Of a stretch of DNA of 64,000 bases, positions 54,187 through 62,824 are shown piece by piece. A program made the translations under genes and the position numbers. How positions within the stretch are numbered: the stretch's first letter is position 1; each line of letters begins with the position of its first letter. The notes beneath the pieces were generated by a model, which did no database searches, was not told where the DNA came from, and saw only the letters and a program-made list of their open reading frames with translations. Origin of the DNA: Thermococcus sp. AM4 (GTDB lineage: Archaea > Methanobacteriota_B > Thermococci > Thermococcales > Thermococcaceae); the NCBI RefSeq assembly GCF_000151205.2, contig NC_016051.1, positions 1,984,001 through 2,048,000 of the forward strand, written 5' to 3'.

Positions 54187-55302
54187 ATGGCCGAAGTCGT
54201 GCTCAAGGGCGTGTGGAAGCAGTTTGGCGAGGTAACCGCGGTCAGAGACATGAACCTTCACGTTAGGGATGGTGAGTTTATGATTTTGCTTGGTCCGAGT
54301 GGGTGTGGGAAGACGACGACGCTTAGGATGATAGCAGGCCTAGAAGAACCTACGAAGGGGCGGATTTTTATTGGGGGTCAGCTTGTTGCGGATCCGGAGA
54401 AGGGGATCTTCGTCCCGCCGAAGGACAGGGATATTGCCATGGTTTTTCAGAGTTATGCCCTCTATCCTCACATGACGGTTTATGATAATATAGCCTTTCC
54501 TCTTAAGCTTAGGAGGGTTCCTAGACAGGAGATTGATCAACGCGTTAGGGAAGTTGCGGAAATGTTGGGTCTTGCTGGGCTTTTGAATAGGAAGCCGAGG
54601 GAGTTGAGTGGTGGGCAGCGGCAGAGGGTTGCTTTGGGTAGGGCTATTGTTAGGAAGCCTAAGGTTTTTCTTATGGATGAGCCGTTGAGTAATCTTGACG
54701 CTAAGCTTCGTGTGAGGATGCGTGCTGAGTTGAAGAAGTTGCAGAGGCAGCTTGGGGTTACGACGATTTATGTGACGCATGATCAGGTTGAGGCTATGAC
54801 GATGGGTGATAGGATTGCTGTGATTAATCAGGGTGTTCTTCAGCAGGTTGGGACGCCTGAGGAAGTTTACAACAAACCAGCCAACACATTCGTTGCCGGC
54901 TTCATAGGCTCACCACCAATGAACTTCCTGGACGCCACCATAACCGAGGACGGTTTTGCCGACTTCGGCGAGTTCAAGCTCAAACTCCTCCCGGACCAGT
55001 TCGAAGTCCTCAGGGAGAGGAACCTCATCGGAAAGGAAGTGATCTTTGGGATAAGGCCGGAGGACATCTACGACGCCATGTTCGCCCAGGTTAAGATACC
55101 GGGGGAGAACATGACCAGGGCCATCGTGGAGATCATCGAGAACCTCGGAAGCGAGAAGATAGTCCACCTCCGCGTTGGTAGCGTTACATTCCTCGGCTCC
55201 TTCAGGGCGGAGTCGAAGGTAAAGGAAGGCCAGGAAGTCGATGTGGTCTTCGACATGCGCAGGGCTCACGTTTTCGAGAAGAACGGAAAGGCAATCTTTT
55301 AA
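54187..55302 (+). CDS. malK: Maltodextrin ABC transporter ATPase (MalK)
   Basis: 371-residue ATPase energising MalFG: Walker A GPSGCGKTTTLRMIAG, Q-loop VFQSYALYPHMTVYDNI, signature ELSGGQRQRVALGRAIV, Walker B VFLMDEPLSNLDA, H-loop VTHDQVEAMT, then the C-terminal TOBE/regulatory domain (FGIRPEDIYDAMFAQ). ATG 54187 has GGAGGTGATACA upstream. The core from about 54262 to 54865 uses T-ending codons (for example ATT, GTT, CTT, GGT), very unlike the C/G-ending codons of both ends of the same gene and of its neighbours. This suggests that the core was replaced by recombination with foreign DNA. Confidence 0.93.
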   Translation: MAEVVLKGVWKQFGEVTAVRDMNLHVRDGEFMILLGPSGCGKTTTLRMIAGLEEPTKGRIFIGGQLVADPEKGIFVPPKDRDIAMVFQSYALYPHMTVYDNIAFPLKLRRVPRQEIDQRVREVAEMLGLAGLLNRKPRELSGGQRQRVALGRAIVRKPKVFLMDEPLSNLDAKLRVRMRAELKKLQRQLGVTTIYVTHDQVEAMTMGDRIAVINQGVLQQVGTPEEVYNKPANTFVAGFIGSPPMNFLDATITEDGFADFGEFKLKLLPDQFEVLRERNLIGKEVIFGIRPEDIYDAMFAQVKIPGENMTRAIVEIIENLGSEKIVHLRVGSVTFLGSFRAESKVKEGQEVDVVFDMRRAHVFEKNGKAIF

Positions 55303-55324
55303 ACTCCCCCTTCCCCTTTTCTCC

Positions 55325-55723
55325 ATGCTCGAGAAACTGGCGGAGTTCATAGCCGAGAACTTCCCGCGGGGAAAGGCGGTAGAGCTTGGCATAGGCTTCC
55401 AGACGAAGGTGGCCCTAAGGCTGACCGAGCTCGGTTACGACGTTCTGGCGATAGACTGGAACGAAGAAGCGGTCGAGAACGCGAGGAAAGCCGGCATAAA
55501 AGCGGTCCGCGACGACCTCTTCAGGCCAAGGGTCAGCCTTTACAGGGACGCGGTCCTTCTTTACTCCGTAAGACCGACGCCCGAGATAATGAAGCCCATC
55601 GTCGAGCTGAGCAGAAAGACCGGTGTTCCCCTCGTGATTCTGCCCCTGAGCGGTGACTCCGTGCCCAAACAGATGAGGCTCGTGAACTACAAAGGACTGG
55701 CAATATACGTTTATAAGCCGTGA
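55325..55723 (+). CDS. UPF0146 family protein (methyltransferase-like fold)
   Basis: 132-residue archaeal protein: LAEFIAENFPRGKAVELGIGFQTKVALRL looks like a reduced AdoMet-binding motif I, followed by LAIDWNEEAV and VLLYSVRPTPEI, which fit a shortened Rossmann methyltransferase fold. UPF0146 members have no assigned reaction. ATG 55325 is preferred, with TATA CTTTTAAAC (about 55297-55305) 25 bases upstream, so leaderless; the frame running back into malK is rejected. Confidence 0.8.
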   Translation: MLEKLAEFIAENFPRGKAVELGIGFQTKVALRLTELGYDVLAIDWNEEAVENARKAGIKAVRDDLFRPRVSLYRDAVLLYSVRPTPEIMKPIVELSRKTGVPLVILPLSGDSVPKQMRLVNYKGLAIYVYKP

Positions 55724-55745
55724 GCGAACTAAAGCCGGTGGTGGT

Positions 55746-57116
55746 ATGAGGCTCTTTGGCACCGCGGGAATTAGGGGGAGGCTCTGGGAGAAGGTGACGC
55801 CCGAGCTTGCGTTGAAGGTCGGAATGGCCGTTGGAACATACAAGAGGGGAAAAGCCGTCGTCGCGAGGGACGGGAGGACCTCAAGCATCATGTTCAAGAA
55901 CGCGGTGATAAGTGGCTTACTCGCGAGCGGAATGGAGGTTTTAGATGCCGATTTGATTCCAACTCCAGCTTTAGCATGGGCAACGAGGGAGCACGGCGAC
56001 GCGGGGGTTATGATTACGGCAAGTCATAACCCTCCGACCGACAACGGGATAAAGGTCTTCAACGGCGACGGGACCGAGTTCTACGTCGAGCAGGAGAGGG
56101 AGCTTGAGGGGATAATCTTCTCAGGGAACTTCAAAAAAGCGGAGTGGAACGAGATTAAAACGGTTAAACCCCTCGACGTTATAGACGACTACATCGGAGC
56201 GGTTCTCGACTTCGTGAACCACGAGACGAACCTTAAAGTCCTCTACGACGGGGCCAACGGCTCAGGAAGCGTTTTAGCGCCTTACCTGCTCCGCGAGATG
56301 GGAGCTAAGGTTATAAGCGTGAACGCCCACGTTGATGGCCACTTCCCGGGAAGGAAGCCAGAGCCCCGCTATGAAAACATCGCCTACCTCGGGGAGCTTG
56401 TTAAAGAACTCGGCGTCGATTTGGCTATAGCGCAGGACGGCGACGCCGACAGGATAGCGGTCTTCGACGAGAAGGGTAACTACGTTGACGAGGACACGGT
56501 AATAGCGCTCTTCGCCAGGCACTACGTTGAAGAAAACGGCGGGGGAACGGTTGTTACGTCGATAAACACCGGGTCGAGGATAGATGAGGTGGTTGAAAAG
56601 GCCGGAGGAAAGGTTGTACGCGTTCCCCTCGGCCAGCCCCACGACGGCATAAAGAAATATGGAGCCATCTTCGCCGGCGAACCCTGGAAGCTTGTGCACC
56701 CGAGGTTCGGCAACTGGATTGACAGCTTCGTGACGATGGCGCTCCTGATTAAGATGATTGACGAGAAAGGCCCCCTCTCGAAGCTCGTCTCGGAGATTCC
56801 GGTCTATTACCTGAGGAAGGAAAACGTCCCGTGCCCGGACGAGCTCAAGGGGAAGGTCGTCGAGAGGGCCAGAGAAGAGCTTGAGAAGGCCTTAGGGGAA
56901 GAAATCAAAGAAATTCTCACGATTTCGGGCTACCGCTTCCAGCTGAGGGACGGCTCGTGGGTTCTCGTCAGGCCGAGCGGGACGGAGCCGAAGATTCGCG
57001 TCGTCGTCGAGGGACCGAGCGAAAAAAGAAGGGACGAGCTCTTCGAGTTAGCTTATAAAACGGTTGCAAAAGAAGTGGAAAAGCTCAAACGAAGCGCGCG
57101 GGTCGAAGGGTTCTGA
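55746..57116 (+). CDS. glmM: Phosphoglucosamine/phosphomannose mutase
   Basis: 456-residue alpha-D-phosphohexomutase. The phosphoserine loop is ITASHNPPTDNGIKV, the metal loop DGDADRIAV, the sugar loop GEPWKL-like (FAGEPWKLVHPRF), and the C-terminal phosphate-binding RPSGTEPKIRV. It interconverts hexose 1- and 6-phosphates; archaeal paralogues act on glucosamine or mannose/glucose phosphates, and which one applies cannot be read with certainty, so the symbol is tentative. ATG 55746 has GCCGGTGGTGGT directly upstream. The 3' end overlaps the convergent MBL-fold gene by 32 bases. Confidence 0.85.
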   Translation: MRLFGTAGIRGRLWEKVTPELALKVGMAVGTYKRGKAVVARDGRTSSIMFKNAVISGLLASGMEVLDADLIPTPALAWATREHGDAGVMITASHNPPTDNGIKVFNGDGTEFYVEQERELEGIIFSGNFKKAEWNEIKTVKPLDVIDDYIGAVLDFVNHETNLKVLYDGANGSGSVLAPYLLREMGAKVISVNAHVDGHFPGRKPEPRYENIAYLGELVKELGVDLAIAQDGDADRIAVFDEKGNYVDEDTVIALFARHYVEENGGGTVVTSINTGSRIDEVVEKAGGKVVRVPLGQPHDGIKKYGAIFAGEPWKLVHPRFGNWIDSFVTMALLIKMIDEKGPLSKLVSEIPVYYLRKENVPCPDELKGKVVERAREELEKALGEEIKEILTISGYRFQLRDGSWVLVRPSGTEPKIRVVVEGPSEKRRDELFELAYKTVAKEVEKLKRSARVEGF

Positions 57117-57900
57117 CTGCTATTTCCCTTTTGTCTATCATGACCTTGAAGCCCTCCTTGGCGACGTAGGTCTTGACGCCGGTCACCGTTTCGATGTACT
57201 TTGCCTCCTTGTAGGGGTTGGCGAAGTGCATCTTCATGCCGATGTGGCTCATTATCAGGACTTCGGGCTTTTTCTCCATGCTCTTGAGCATCTCAACGGC
57301 ATCGTCGGTGCTGAGGTGGTAGGGAATCCCCATATCCCTCGGGCGCGTTATCGCCGCTATGAGAACCCTCGCCCCGTCGTGCCACTCTATAAGGCCGTCA
57401 AAGTAGGCCGTGTCCGGGATGTAGGAGATGTCGCCGTAGGCGGTCTTCATGCGGAAGCCGATGGTTGTGGGGTCCGAGTGCTGGCTCGGCGTTATGAGGA
57501 ACTCCTCCTCGCCTATCGCTATCTTGTTGCCCGGCTCTGGCGTGTGGACGCTCTCAAGGACCTCTATGTGGTACTTGCTTATCGCAGGCGTATGAGTCTC
57601 GTCGCCGTAGACGACGCTCTTCGAAGCTATGAGCACTCCCCTCTTCTTGAGCGCACCGCCGGTCATGGCCTCGACCATGACCTCGAGGTCGTTGCAGTGG
57701 TCGACGTGCCTGTGGGAGACGAAGATAGCATCGAGCCTTCTCGGGTCGAGCTTGTAGCGCCAGCTCCTGACGAGCGCTCCCGGTCCGGGGTCGACGTAAA
57801 CGTTCCTGCTCGCCCTTATGTGGAATCCCCCGGTGGAGCGGAACTGGGTTATTGTGATGAACCTCCCGCCCCCGCTCCCGAGGAAGGTTATCTCTATCAC
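57085..57900 (-). CDS. MBL-fold metallo-hydrolase
   Basis: 271-residue metallo-beta-lactamase-fold protein with the signature SHRHVDHCND (HxHxDH), the later Asp in IPDTAYFDGLI and C-terminal His in MSHIGMKMH. The N-terminal IEITFLGSGGGRFITITQ resembles RNase Z/PhnP-type hydrolases, but no family-specific substrate arm is seen. Start GTG 57900 after GGAGGTGAGGGA is chosen; the open frame to 58095 passes through the promoter. Minus-strand TATA GCTTATATACC is at about 57945-57955. Confidence 0.85.
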   Translation of the reverse strand: MIEITFLGSGGGRFITITQFRSTGGFHIRASRNVYVDPGPGALVRSWRYKLDPRRLDAIFVSHRHVDHCNDLEVMVEAMTGGALKKRGVLIASKSVVYGDETHTPAISKYHIEVLESVHTPEPGNKIAIGEEEFLITPSQHSDPTTIGFRMKTAYGDISYIPDTAYFDGLIEWHDGARVLIAAITRPRDMGIPYHLSTDDAVEMLKSMEKKPEVLIMSHIGMKMHFANPYKEAKYIETVTGVKTYVAKEGFKVMIDKREIAVRTLRPARFV

Positions 57901-57944
57901 TCCCTCACCTCCGTATCCTCTGCGGACGGTAGGGTTTGGGCGGT

Positions 57945-57976
57945 GGGGTATATAAGCGCTCCGAAACCGGTTTAAG
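57945..57976. promoter_or_regulatory. Divergent promoters of the MBL-fold and M20 peptidase genes
   Basis: GGTATATAAGC (about 57946-57956) reads as TATA on the minus strand for the MBL gene. GGTTTAAGC (57968-57976) lies about 35 bases before ATG 58007 for the peptidase. Confidence 0.5.
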
Positions 57977-58006
57977 CTCCGGGGAGAAGTAGTGGCGGTG
58001 GTTCTG

Positions 58007-59269
58007 ATGGAGTTCGAAGGGGTTCTGAAGGAAGTTGAAAGCTTAAGGGACGAGATGGTAAAGACGCTCGTCGAGCTGATTAAGATTCCGGCCATAAGCC
58101 CCGACTACGGCTACGAGGGGGAGTACGACAAGGCGCAGAAGTTGCTTGAGATTATCATGGACTGGCCCTTCGACAAGGTCGAGGTCTATAACGCGCCCGA
58201 TGAGAGGGCCAAGAACGGGGTCAGGCCGAACGTATTGGCCTATTACTACGGCGAGAAAGGTGAGGAAAGCGAGAGGCTCTGGATTCTTACGCACATCGAC
58301 GTCGTTCCGCCGGGGGACCTGAGCAAGTGGACCGTTACGGAGCCATTCAAACCGCTCGTCAAGGACGGCAAGGTCTACGGACGCGGAAGCGAGGACAACG
58401 GGCAGAGTTTGGTTGCTTCGCTCTACGCTGTGAAGGCCATGATGAACCTCGGAATAAGGCCGAAGAGAACCGTCATTTTGGCCTTCGTCAGCGACGAGGA
58501 AACCGGGAGCAAGTACGGAATCGGGTGGCTGATGAAGGAGCACCCGGAGCTATTCAGGGAAGACGACCTCGTTCTCGTCCCAGACGGCGGAAACGAGGAC
58601 GGAACGTTCATAGAGGTTGCCGAAAAGGGAATCCTGTGGTTCAAGCTCAAGGTCAAGGGCCAGCAGGTGCACGCGAGCATGCCGGACAAGGGCCTGAATG
58701 CACACCGCGTCGCACTCGATTTGGCCTACAACCTCGACAAAAGGCTTCACGAGAAGTACAGCGAGAGGGACGAACTCTTTGACCCGCCGGAGAGTACCTT
58801 CGAGCCGACGATGGGAGGAAACCCGGCCGACAGCCCCAACATAATTCCCGGCGAGCACGAGGTCGTTTTCGACTGCAGGGTCCTGCCGAGGTACAGCCTT
58901 GACGATATTCTCAGGGACGTCGAGGACGTCGCGAAGGAAGTTAAGGAGAGGCACAGGAAGGAGCTTGACGGGAAGGTTCTCCCCGAAATCGAGGTGGAGG
59001 TTCTCCAGAGGGGCGACCCGGCACCGCCGACGGACCCGAACAGTGAGATAGTGAAGCTCCTGAAGGAGGCGATAAAAGAACTCCGCGGAAAGGAAGCAAG
59101 GGTTGGTGGCATAGGAGGCGGAACCTTCGCGGCGTTCTTCAGGAGGAAGGGAATTCCAGCGGTTGTCTGGGCGACGCTCGACGAAACTGCCCACCAGCCC
59201 AACGAGTACGCCAAGATTGACAACATGGTCGAAGATGCCAAGGTCATGGCATACTTAGCTCTGCGCTGA
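58007..59269 (+). CDS. M20 family metallopeptidase/deacylase
   Basis: 420-residue zinc hydrolase of the M20 (ArgE/DapE/ACY1/CPG2) family: THIDVVPPGD with the first His-Asp, YGRGSEDNGQSLVASLYA, and SDEETGSKYGIGWL with the catalytic Glu pair, followed by the dimerisation domain and a C-terminal DETAHQPNEY with the last His. Related Thermococcales proteins are annotated as dipeptidases or acetylornithine/succinyl-diaminopimelate desuccinylase-like enzymes; the substrate is open. ATG 58007 follows GGCGGTGGTTCTG. Cytoplasmic, no signal peptide. Confidence 0.88.
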   Translation: MEFEGVLKEVESLRDEMVKTLVELIKIPAISPDYGYEGEYDKAQKLLEIIMDWPFDKVEVYNAPDERAKNGVRPNVLAYYYGEKGEESERLWILTHIDVVPPGDLSKWTVTEPFKPLVKDGKVYGRGSEDNGQSLVASLYAVKAMMNLGIRPKRTVILAFVSDEETGSKYGIGWLMKEHPELFREDDLVLVPDGGNEDGTFIEVAEKGILWFKLKVKGQQVHASMPDKGLNAHRVALDLAYNLDKRLHEKYSERDELFDPPESTFEPTMGGNPADSPNIIPGEHEVVFDCRVLPRYSLDDILRDVEDVAKEVKERHRKELDGKVLPEIEVEVLQRGDPAPPTDPNSEIVKLLKEAIKELRGKEARVGGIGGGTFAAFFRRKGIPAVVWATLDETAHQPNEYAKIDNMVEDAKVMAYLALR

Positions 59270-59343
59270 CTTTACTTCAACTTCTTTTGAAGCGGTGGAA
59301 GGCTACTTATACTCCACCGCCCTACTGTCGATGGGTGGTGGAG

Positions 59344-60666
59344 GTGCGTCTGGTCAGGGTAACCGCCGTCGTCCTGCTGGTGCTCCTCATCTCGGGCTGT
59401 GTGGGTACCAAAAGCACACTCGAGAACCCTTCAAACGGCACTTCAACGGTTCCAGGAAAAGTCTTGGAGAGCTCTTCACCGGAGAACACTTCGGCAGGGG
59501 GAGTTTCTGATCACAACCGCTACTCGCCTTTATCTGGAAACTCCACGGGGGTCGTTGCGGGGGAGGTGAGTTTTGCGCTCGACCTGTACCAGCATCTCGC
59601 TGAAAACGGGGGAAACGTTTTCTTCTCGCCCTTCAGCATCCATACGGCCCTGACAATGGCCTACGAGGGGGCGCGGGGTGAAACCGCCAGGGAGATGGCC
59701 GCGGTTCTCCACCTGCCCGAAAACGACTCCCTCATGAGACTTGAGTTTAGAGGACTTCTCCTCCGTCTCAGGAATTCCACCGGAATTGAGCTTAACGTGG
59801 CCAACGCTCTCTGGCTCCAGAGGGGCTTTCCAGTGAAAAACGAATACCTGAGCGTCATCAGGAGATACTATTTCGGCGAGGTTAGGGAGGTTGACTTCGT
59901 AAACGATCCCCAGGGCGCTGAGAACGCGATAAACTCCTGGGTGGAGAACGAGACGAACGGCAGGATAAAGGAGCTCGTGAAGGACCTCCCGATCAGCACG
60001 AGGCTTGTGATAACGAACGCGATCTACTTCAAGGCCAACTGGACGCTTCCATTCAATCCCGGTGAGACCCACAACGACACATTCAAGCTTTCCGACGGGG
60101 GGAACGTGACGGTTCCCATGATGACCCGGCTCGGATGGTTCAACTACGCGGAGACCAGAGATTTCCAGGCCCTCGAGCTCCCGTACAGGAGCTCGGGATC
60201 GGGCAACTTCAGCATGGTAATAATCCTCCCGAAGAGGGTTGACGGCCTTGGGGACATCGAGGAAAACCTCAGCCCTCAATTTCTCAGATGGGTTCTGGAT
60301 TCAATGAGGCGGGAAGAGGTTGAGGTGACGATACCGAAGTTCAAGTTTGAGAGCGGCTATCACCTGAAGAAAGTTCTGATTAGGATGGGAATGGGGTTGG
60401 CCTTTACTGATAAAGCGGACTTCTCGGGAATTTCCGATGAGCCGCTGGCGATAAGCGACGTTGTTCACAAGGCATTCATAAGCGTCGCCGAGAACGGAAC
60501 CGAGGCGGCCGCGGCGACAGCCGTTGTGATAACGCTGACTTCCGCCCATGGAGAAACCCCCGAGTACAAGATCTTCAAGGCGGACCACCCGTTCCTTTTC
60601 TTCATCGTCGACAGGGACAGCGGGCTTGTACTCTTCATGGGACGCCTCGTGAACCCGAAGGGCTGA
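59344..60666 (+). CDS. Secreted lipoprotein serpin (I4 protease inhibitor)
   Basis: About 440 residues. N-terminal VRLVRVTAVVLLVLLISGC is a signal peptide with a lipobox Cys; a Ser/Thr/Asn-rich linker leads to a complete serpin domain (FSPFSIHTALTMAYEGARGETAREMA, NAIYFKANWTLPF, DHPFLFFIVDRDSG). The reactive-centre hinge NGTEAAAATAVV fits an inhibitory serpin, with Thr-Ser (in TLTSAHG) as likely P1-P1'. T. kodakarensis has a serpin that inhibits chymotrypsin-like and subtilisin proteases, and this may be its counterpart, guarding against the cell's own secreted subtilisins. The GTG at 59344 is my best start; TATA CTTATACT is about 59307-59315. Other GTG codons (59335, 59338) are possible. Confidence 0.88.
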   Translation: MRLVRVTAVVLLVLLISGCVGTKSTLENPSNGTSTVPGKVLESSSPENTSAGGVSDHNRYSPLSGNSTGVVAGEVSFALDLYQHLAENGGNVFFSPFSIHTALTMAYEGARGETAREMAAVLHLPENDSLMRLEFRGLLLRLRNSTGIELNVANALWLQRGFPVKNEYLSVIRRYYFGEVREVDFVNDPQGAENAINSWVENETNGRIKELVKDLPISTRLVITNAIYFKANWTLPFNPGETHNDTFKLSDGGNVTVPMMTRLGWFNYAETRDFQALELPYRSSGSGNFSMVIILPKRVDGLGDIEENLSPQFLRWVLDSMRREEVEVTIPKFKFESGYHLKKVLIRMGMGLAFTDKADFSGISDEPLAISDVVHKAFISVAENGTEAAAATAVVITLTSAHGETPEYKIFKADHPFLFFIVDRDSGLVLFMGRLVNPKG

Positions 60667-60695
60667 GTTTTTAAGCTCCCTCTCCAACTTTTTCC

Positions 60696-61442
60696 ATGCC
60701 CCTCTGGAAGGACGGAAAGCTAGGACTGCCGGTGAAAGAGGCGGTAAAGCTCTTTCCGGAGCTTAGCAATTACCTCGACGAGCGCGGAAGGCTCGACTTC
60801 TCAAACAGAAAAGCCAGAATACTCTACAACAGAGCCATAGCGAAGGCCCTCTTCGGGCTGGAGATAGAATACCACCCGCGCGGTCTCGTGACGCCCCAAA
60901 TATCGCGCTACCTCTTCCTGAAGACGTTTTTGAGGAGTGGGGAGAAGGTTCTGGAGATTGGAACGGGACACACCGCGATAATGGCGCTTCTCGCTGAGAA
61001 GCTCTTCAACTGCGAGGTAACGGCAACGGAGCTGGACGATGAGTTCTTCGAGTACGCGAGGAGGAACATCGAGCGAAACCTCGCCAAGGTCAGGCTAATC
61101 AAGAGCGACGGGGGAATAATCAGGGGAGTAATTCCCGAAGGCGAGAGCTTCGATGTGATTTTCTCCGCCCCGCCATACTACGAGAGGCCGACGAGAGGCG
61201 TTTTAACGGAGAGGGAAGGTGTTGGCGGGGGAAAGTACGGCGAGGCCTTCTCGGTGAGGCTGATAGAGGAAGCGAAGGACTACCTGCAGCCCGGCGGTAG
61301 GGTGGCCCTCTTCCTGCCCGACAAGGAGGAGCTGATAAATGCCATAACGGAAAAGGGGGAGGAGCTGGGCTACTCGGTGAGGGGCGTTCGCTTTAAAGCT
61401 GGGACGCGGTGGAGGCATAGTTTGATACTAAACAAGGCTTAG
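60696..61442 (+). CDS. RlmF/METTL16-like SAM-dependent methyltransferase
   Basis: 248 residues with motif I VLEIGTGHTAIMALLAEKLF, TATELDDEFFEYA, and motif IV FSAPPYYERPT, in which SAPPYY stands in for the NPPF/Y of N6-adenine methyltransferases. The overall pattern (short N-terminal region ending RALTxxL-like, then the fold) suggests the RlmF/METTL16 group acting on RNA adenines; the target is unknown. Leaderless start at ATG 60696, with TATA TTTTTAAGC (about 60667-60676) about 25 bases upstream. The end overlaps the convergent ATPase gene by 15 bases. Confidence 0.82.
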   Translation: MPLWKDGKLGLPVKEAVKLFPELSNYLDERGRLDFSNRKARILYNRAIAKALFGLEIEYHPRGLVTPQISRYLFLKTFLRSGEKVLEIGTGHTAIMALLAEKLFNCEVTATELDDEFFEYARRNIERNLAKVRLIKSDGGIIRGVIPEGESFDVIFSAPPYYERPTRGVLTEREGVGGGKYGEAFSVRLIEEAKDYLQPGGRVALFLPDKEELINAITEKGEELGYSVRGVRFKAGTRWRHSLILNKA

Positions 61443-62720
61443 GAACGCCCACCATGGAATCATCAGGAGGTTCTCCCTGACTTCAAACTCCTTTCCAATG
61501 ACTATTCCGAAGTCCGCCCCGGTTCGCTCCATGCTCCTCTTAACCTGGGCGTAGTCAGACTTCCCAAGGCCAACTTCGATGAGGTAACGCTTTCCGGCCC
61601 GCGTGAGGACGAAATCCGCGCCACCCTTTCCGGGTTCGTACTCAAGAACACCTTCACCCGAGAGATACAGCGCAACGGCATCCTCGAGCAGGGGGGCGAG
61701 TTCAACGACTTCAAACTTGGACAGGAGCGATGCCCTGAGCGAGGGAGCCAAGAACTTGAGCTTCGGACTTCTGCGGATTTTCTTTGATAGGCCGCCAATT
61801 GGAGGAATTTCGATGAGCAGTCCGCTGGCGACGAAAGCCCTCACGAGTTCTATAACGGTGCTCTTTGATATCCCAAGGGTTTTTGACAGCTTCTCGTAGC
61901 TGAAGCGCTCTCCCTTGGGCGTTGCGAGGAGGGTTAAGAGCCTGAGGGCTGAATCCAGCGTTGACGAGTCGAAGTTCCTGAACTCCGGCAGGTCGCGGTA
62001 GACTATCCGTTCAAGAAGGGAAAAGAGAGCATCGTACGCCAGTCGCTCATCCATCTCAAGCGTCAGGGGAAGTGAGCCGAGCTTTAGATAATTCTCCGTC
62101 TCACTGGCATAGCGGGCCCCCAAGGAAAGCGCCCTCTCGAGTTCATCAGTCCTGAACTCAAAGAGGGCATCGAGGCCGATTCTCTCAACGTCCTTCCCGC
62201 GAAGGTGGAGGTACTCAACGAAGCTCAGGGGTTTTACGTCAACGTGGATAGCTCTCCTCGCGAGGTCGGGGCTTTCTCTCAGCTTTAGGGCGGACGAACC
62301 TGTGGCAATTATCAGGGCCTTTCGCCTATCGTGAAGAACCTTAAGGGTTAAATCCCAGTTTTCAGCGTACTGAACCTCGTCGAGCAGGAGAACCGGCCTT
62401 TTTGGTCTTAAAACATCGAAGTATCGCTCAATGACCTCGTGGAGGGAAAAACCGAGCAGGCGGACTTCATCTGCGGAGATGTAGATCACGTCTGACGTTT
62501 GCGAGAGGGTATGGAAGTAGAGCTGACCGAGGAGAGTTGTCTTTCCAGTTCCCCTGAGGCCCGGTAGGAGGACTGTCTTAGGATTACTACCATCGATATA
62601 GGCATCAACAAAACCGGAAAGCTCTTCAAAGAGGAAGCGCTTCCTCAGCTTCCTCGCGTAGTCAAACCTTGAGGGCAACTCCGCGGAGAGCTTTAAAAGA
62701 TAGTCCGTTATCTCGACCAT
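61428..62720 (-). CDS. AAA ATPase with C-terminal DUF4143/nuclease-like region
   Basis: 430 residues: Walker A LPGLRGTGKTTLLG, Walker B RPVLLLDEVQYAENW, sensor IIATGSSALKLRESPDLARRA, then a winged-helix segment (YEKLSKTLGISKSTVIELVRAFVASGLL) and a C-terminal PD-(D/E)XK-like part (EYEPGKGGADFVLTRAGKRYLIEVGLGKSD). This is the common prokaryotic AAA-14/DUF4143 type, of uncertain role, possibly linked to mobile DNA or defence. ATG 62720 has AGGTGGGAAT directly upstream. A 22-bp inverted repeat overlaps the region just upstream (62733-62754); the protein's own winged helix may bind it. Confidence 0.85.
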   Translation of the reverse strand: MVEITDYLLKLSAELPSRFDYARKLRKRFLFEELSGFVDAYIDGSNPKTVLLPGLRGTGKTTLLGQLYFHTLSQTSDVIYISADEVRLLGFSLHEVIERYFDVLRPKRPVLLLDEVQYAENWDLTLKVLHDRRKALIIATGSSALKLRESPDLARRAIHVDVKPLSFVEYLHLRGKDVERIGLDALFEFRTDELERALSLGARYASETENYLKLGSLPLTLEMDERLAYDALFSLLERIVYRDLPEFRNFDSSTLDSALRLLTLLATPKGERFSYEKLSKTLGISKSTVIELVRAFVASGLLIEIPPIGGLSKKIRRSPKLKFLAPSLRASLLSKFEVVELAPLLEDAVALYLSGEGVLEYEPGKGGADFVLTRAGKRYLIEVGLGKSDYAQVKRSMERTGADFGIVIGKEFEVRENLLMIPWWAFLSLV

Positions 62721-62732
62721 ATTCCCACCTAT

Positions 62733-62754
62733 TTTGGTCGTTTGAACAACCAAA
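62733..62754 (-). promoter_or_regulatory. Inverted repeat at the AAA ATPase promoter (operator candidate)
   Basis: TTTGGTCGTT-TG-AACAACCAAA: two 10-base arms with one mismatch and a 2-base spacer, 13 bases before the start codon of the ATPase gene. Position and symmetry fit an operator for autoregulation. Confidence 0.5.
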
Positions 62755-62767
62755 TAGAAAAGGATTT

Positions 62768-62824
62768 CGGTCGGTAGAGCGACCGTAATGGGACTCGGAC
62801 CGTGGGCGTCTCAGCACTCACGCC
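62768..62824 (-). other. Structured intergenic segment with K-loop-like hairpin
   Basis: On the minus strand GGCGT-GAGTGCTGAG-ACGCC (62805-62824) is a stem capped by a loop with the GA...UGA pattern of L7Ae-binding K-loops; GACC/GGTC extends it after a 3-base bulge. Downstream, CGGTCG-CTCTAC-CGACCG (62768-62785) forms a second hairpin followed by a T-rich stretch. It could be the 3' end of the rRNA methyltransferase mRNA or a small RNA. No ACA box or full C/D box set was found. Confidence 0.35.
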
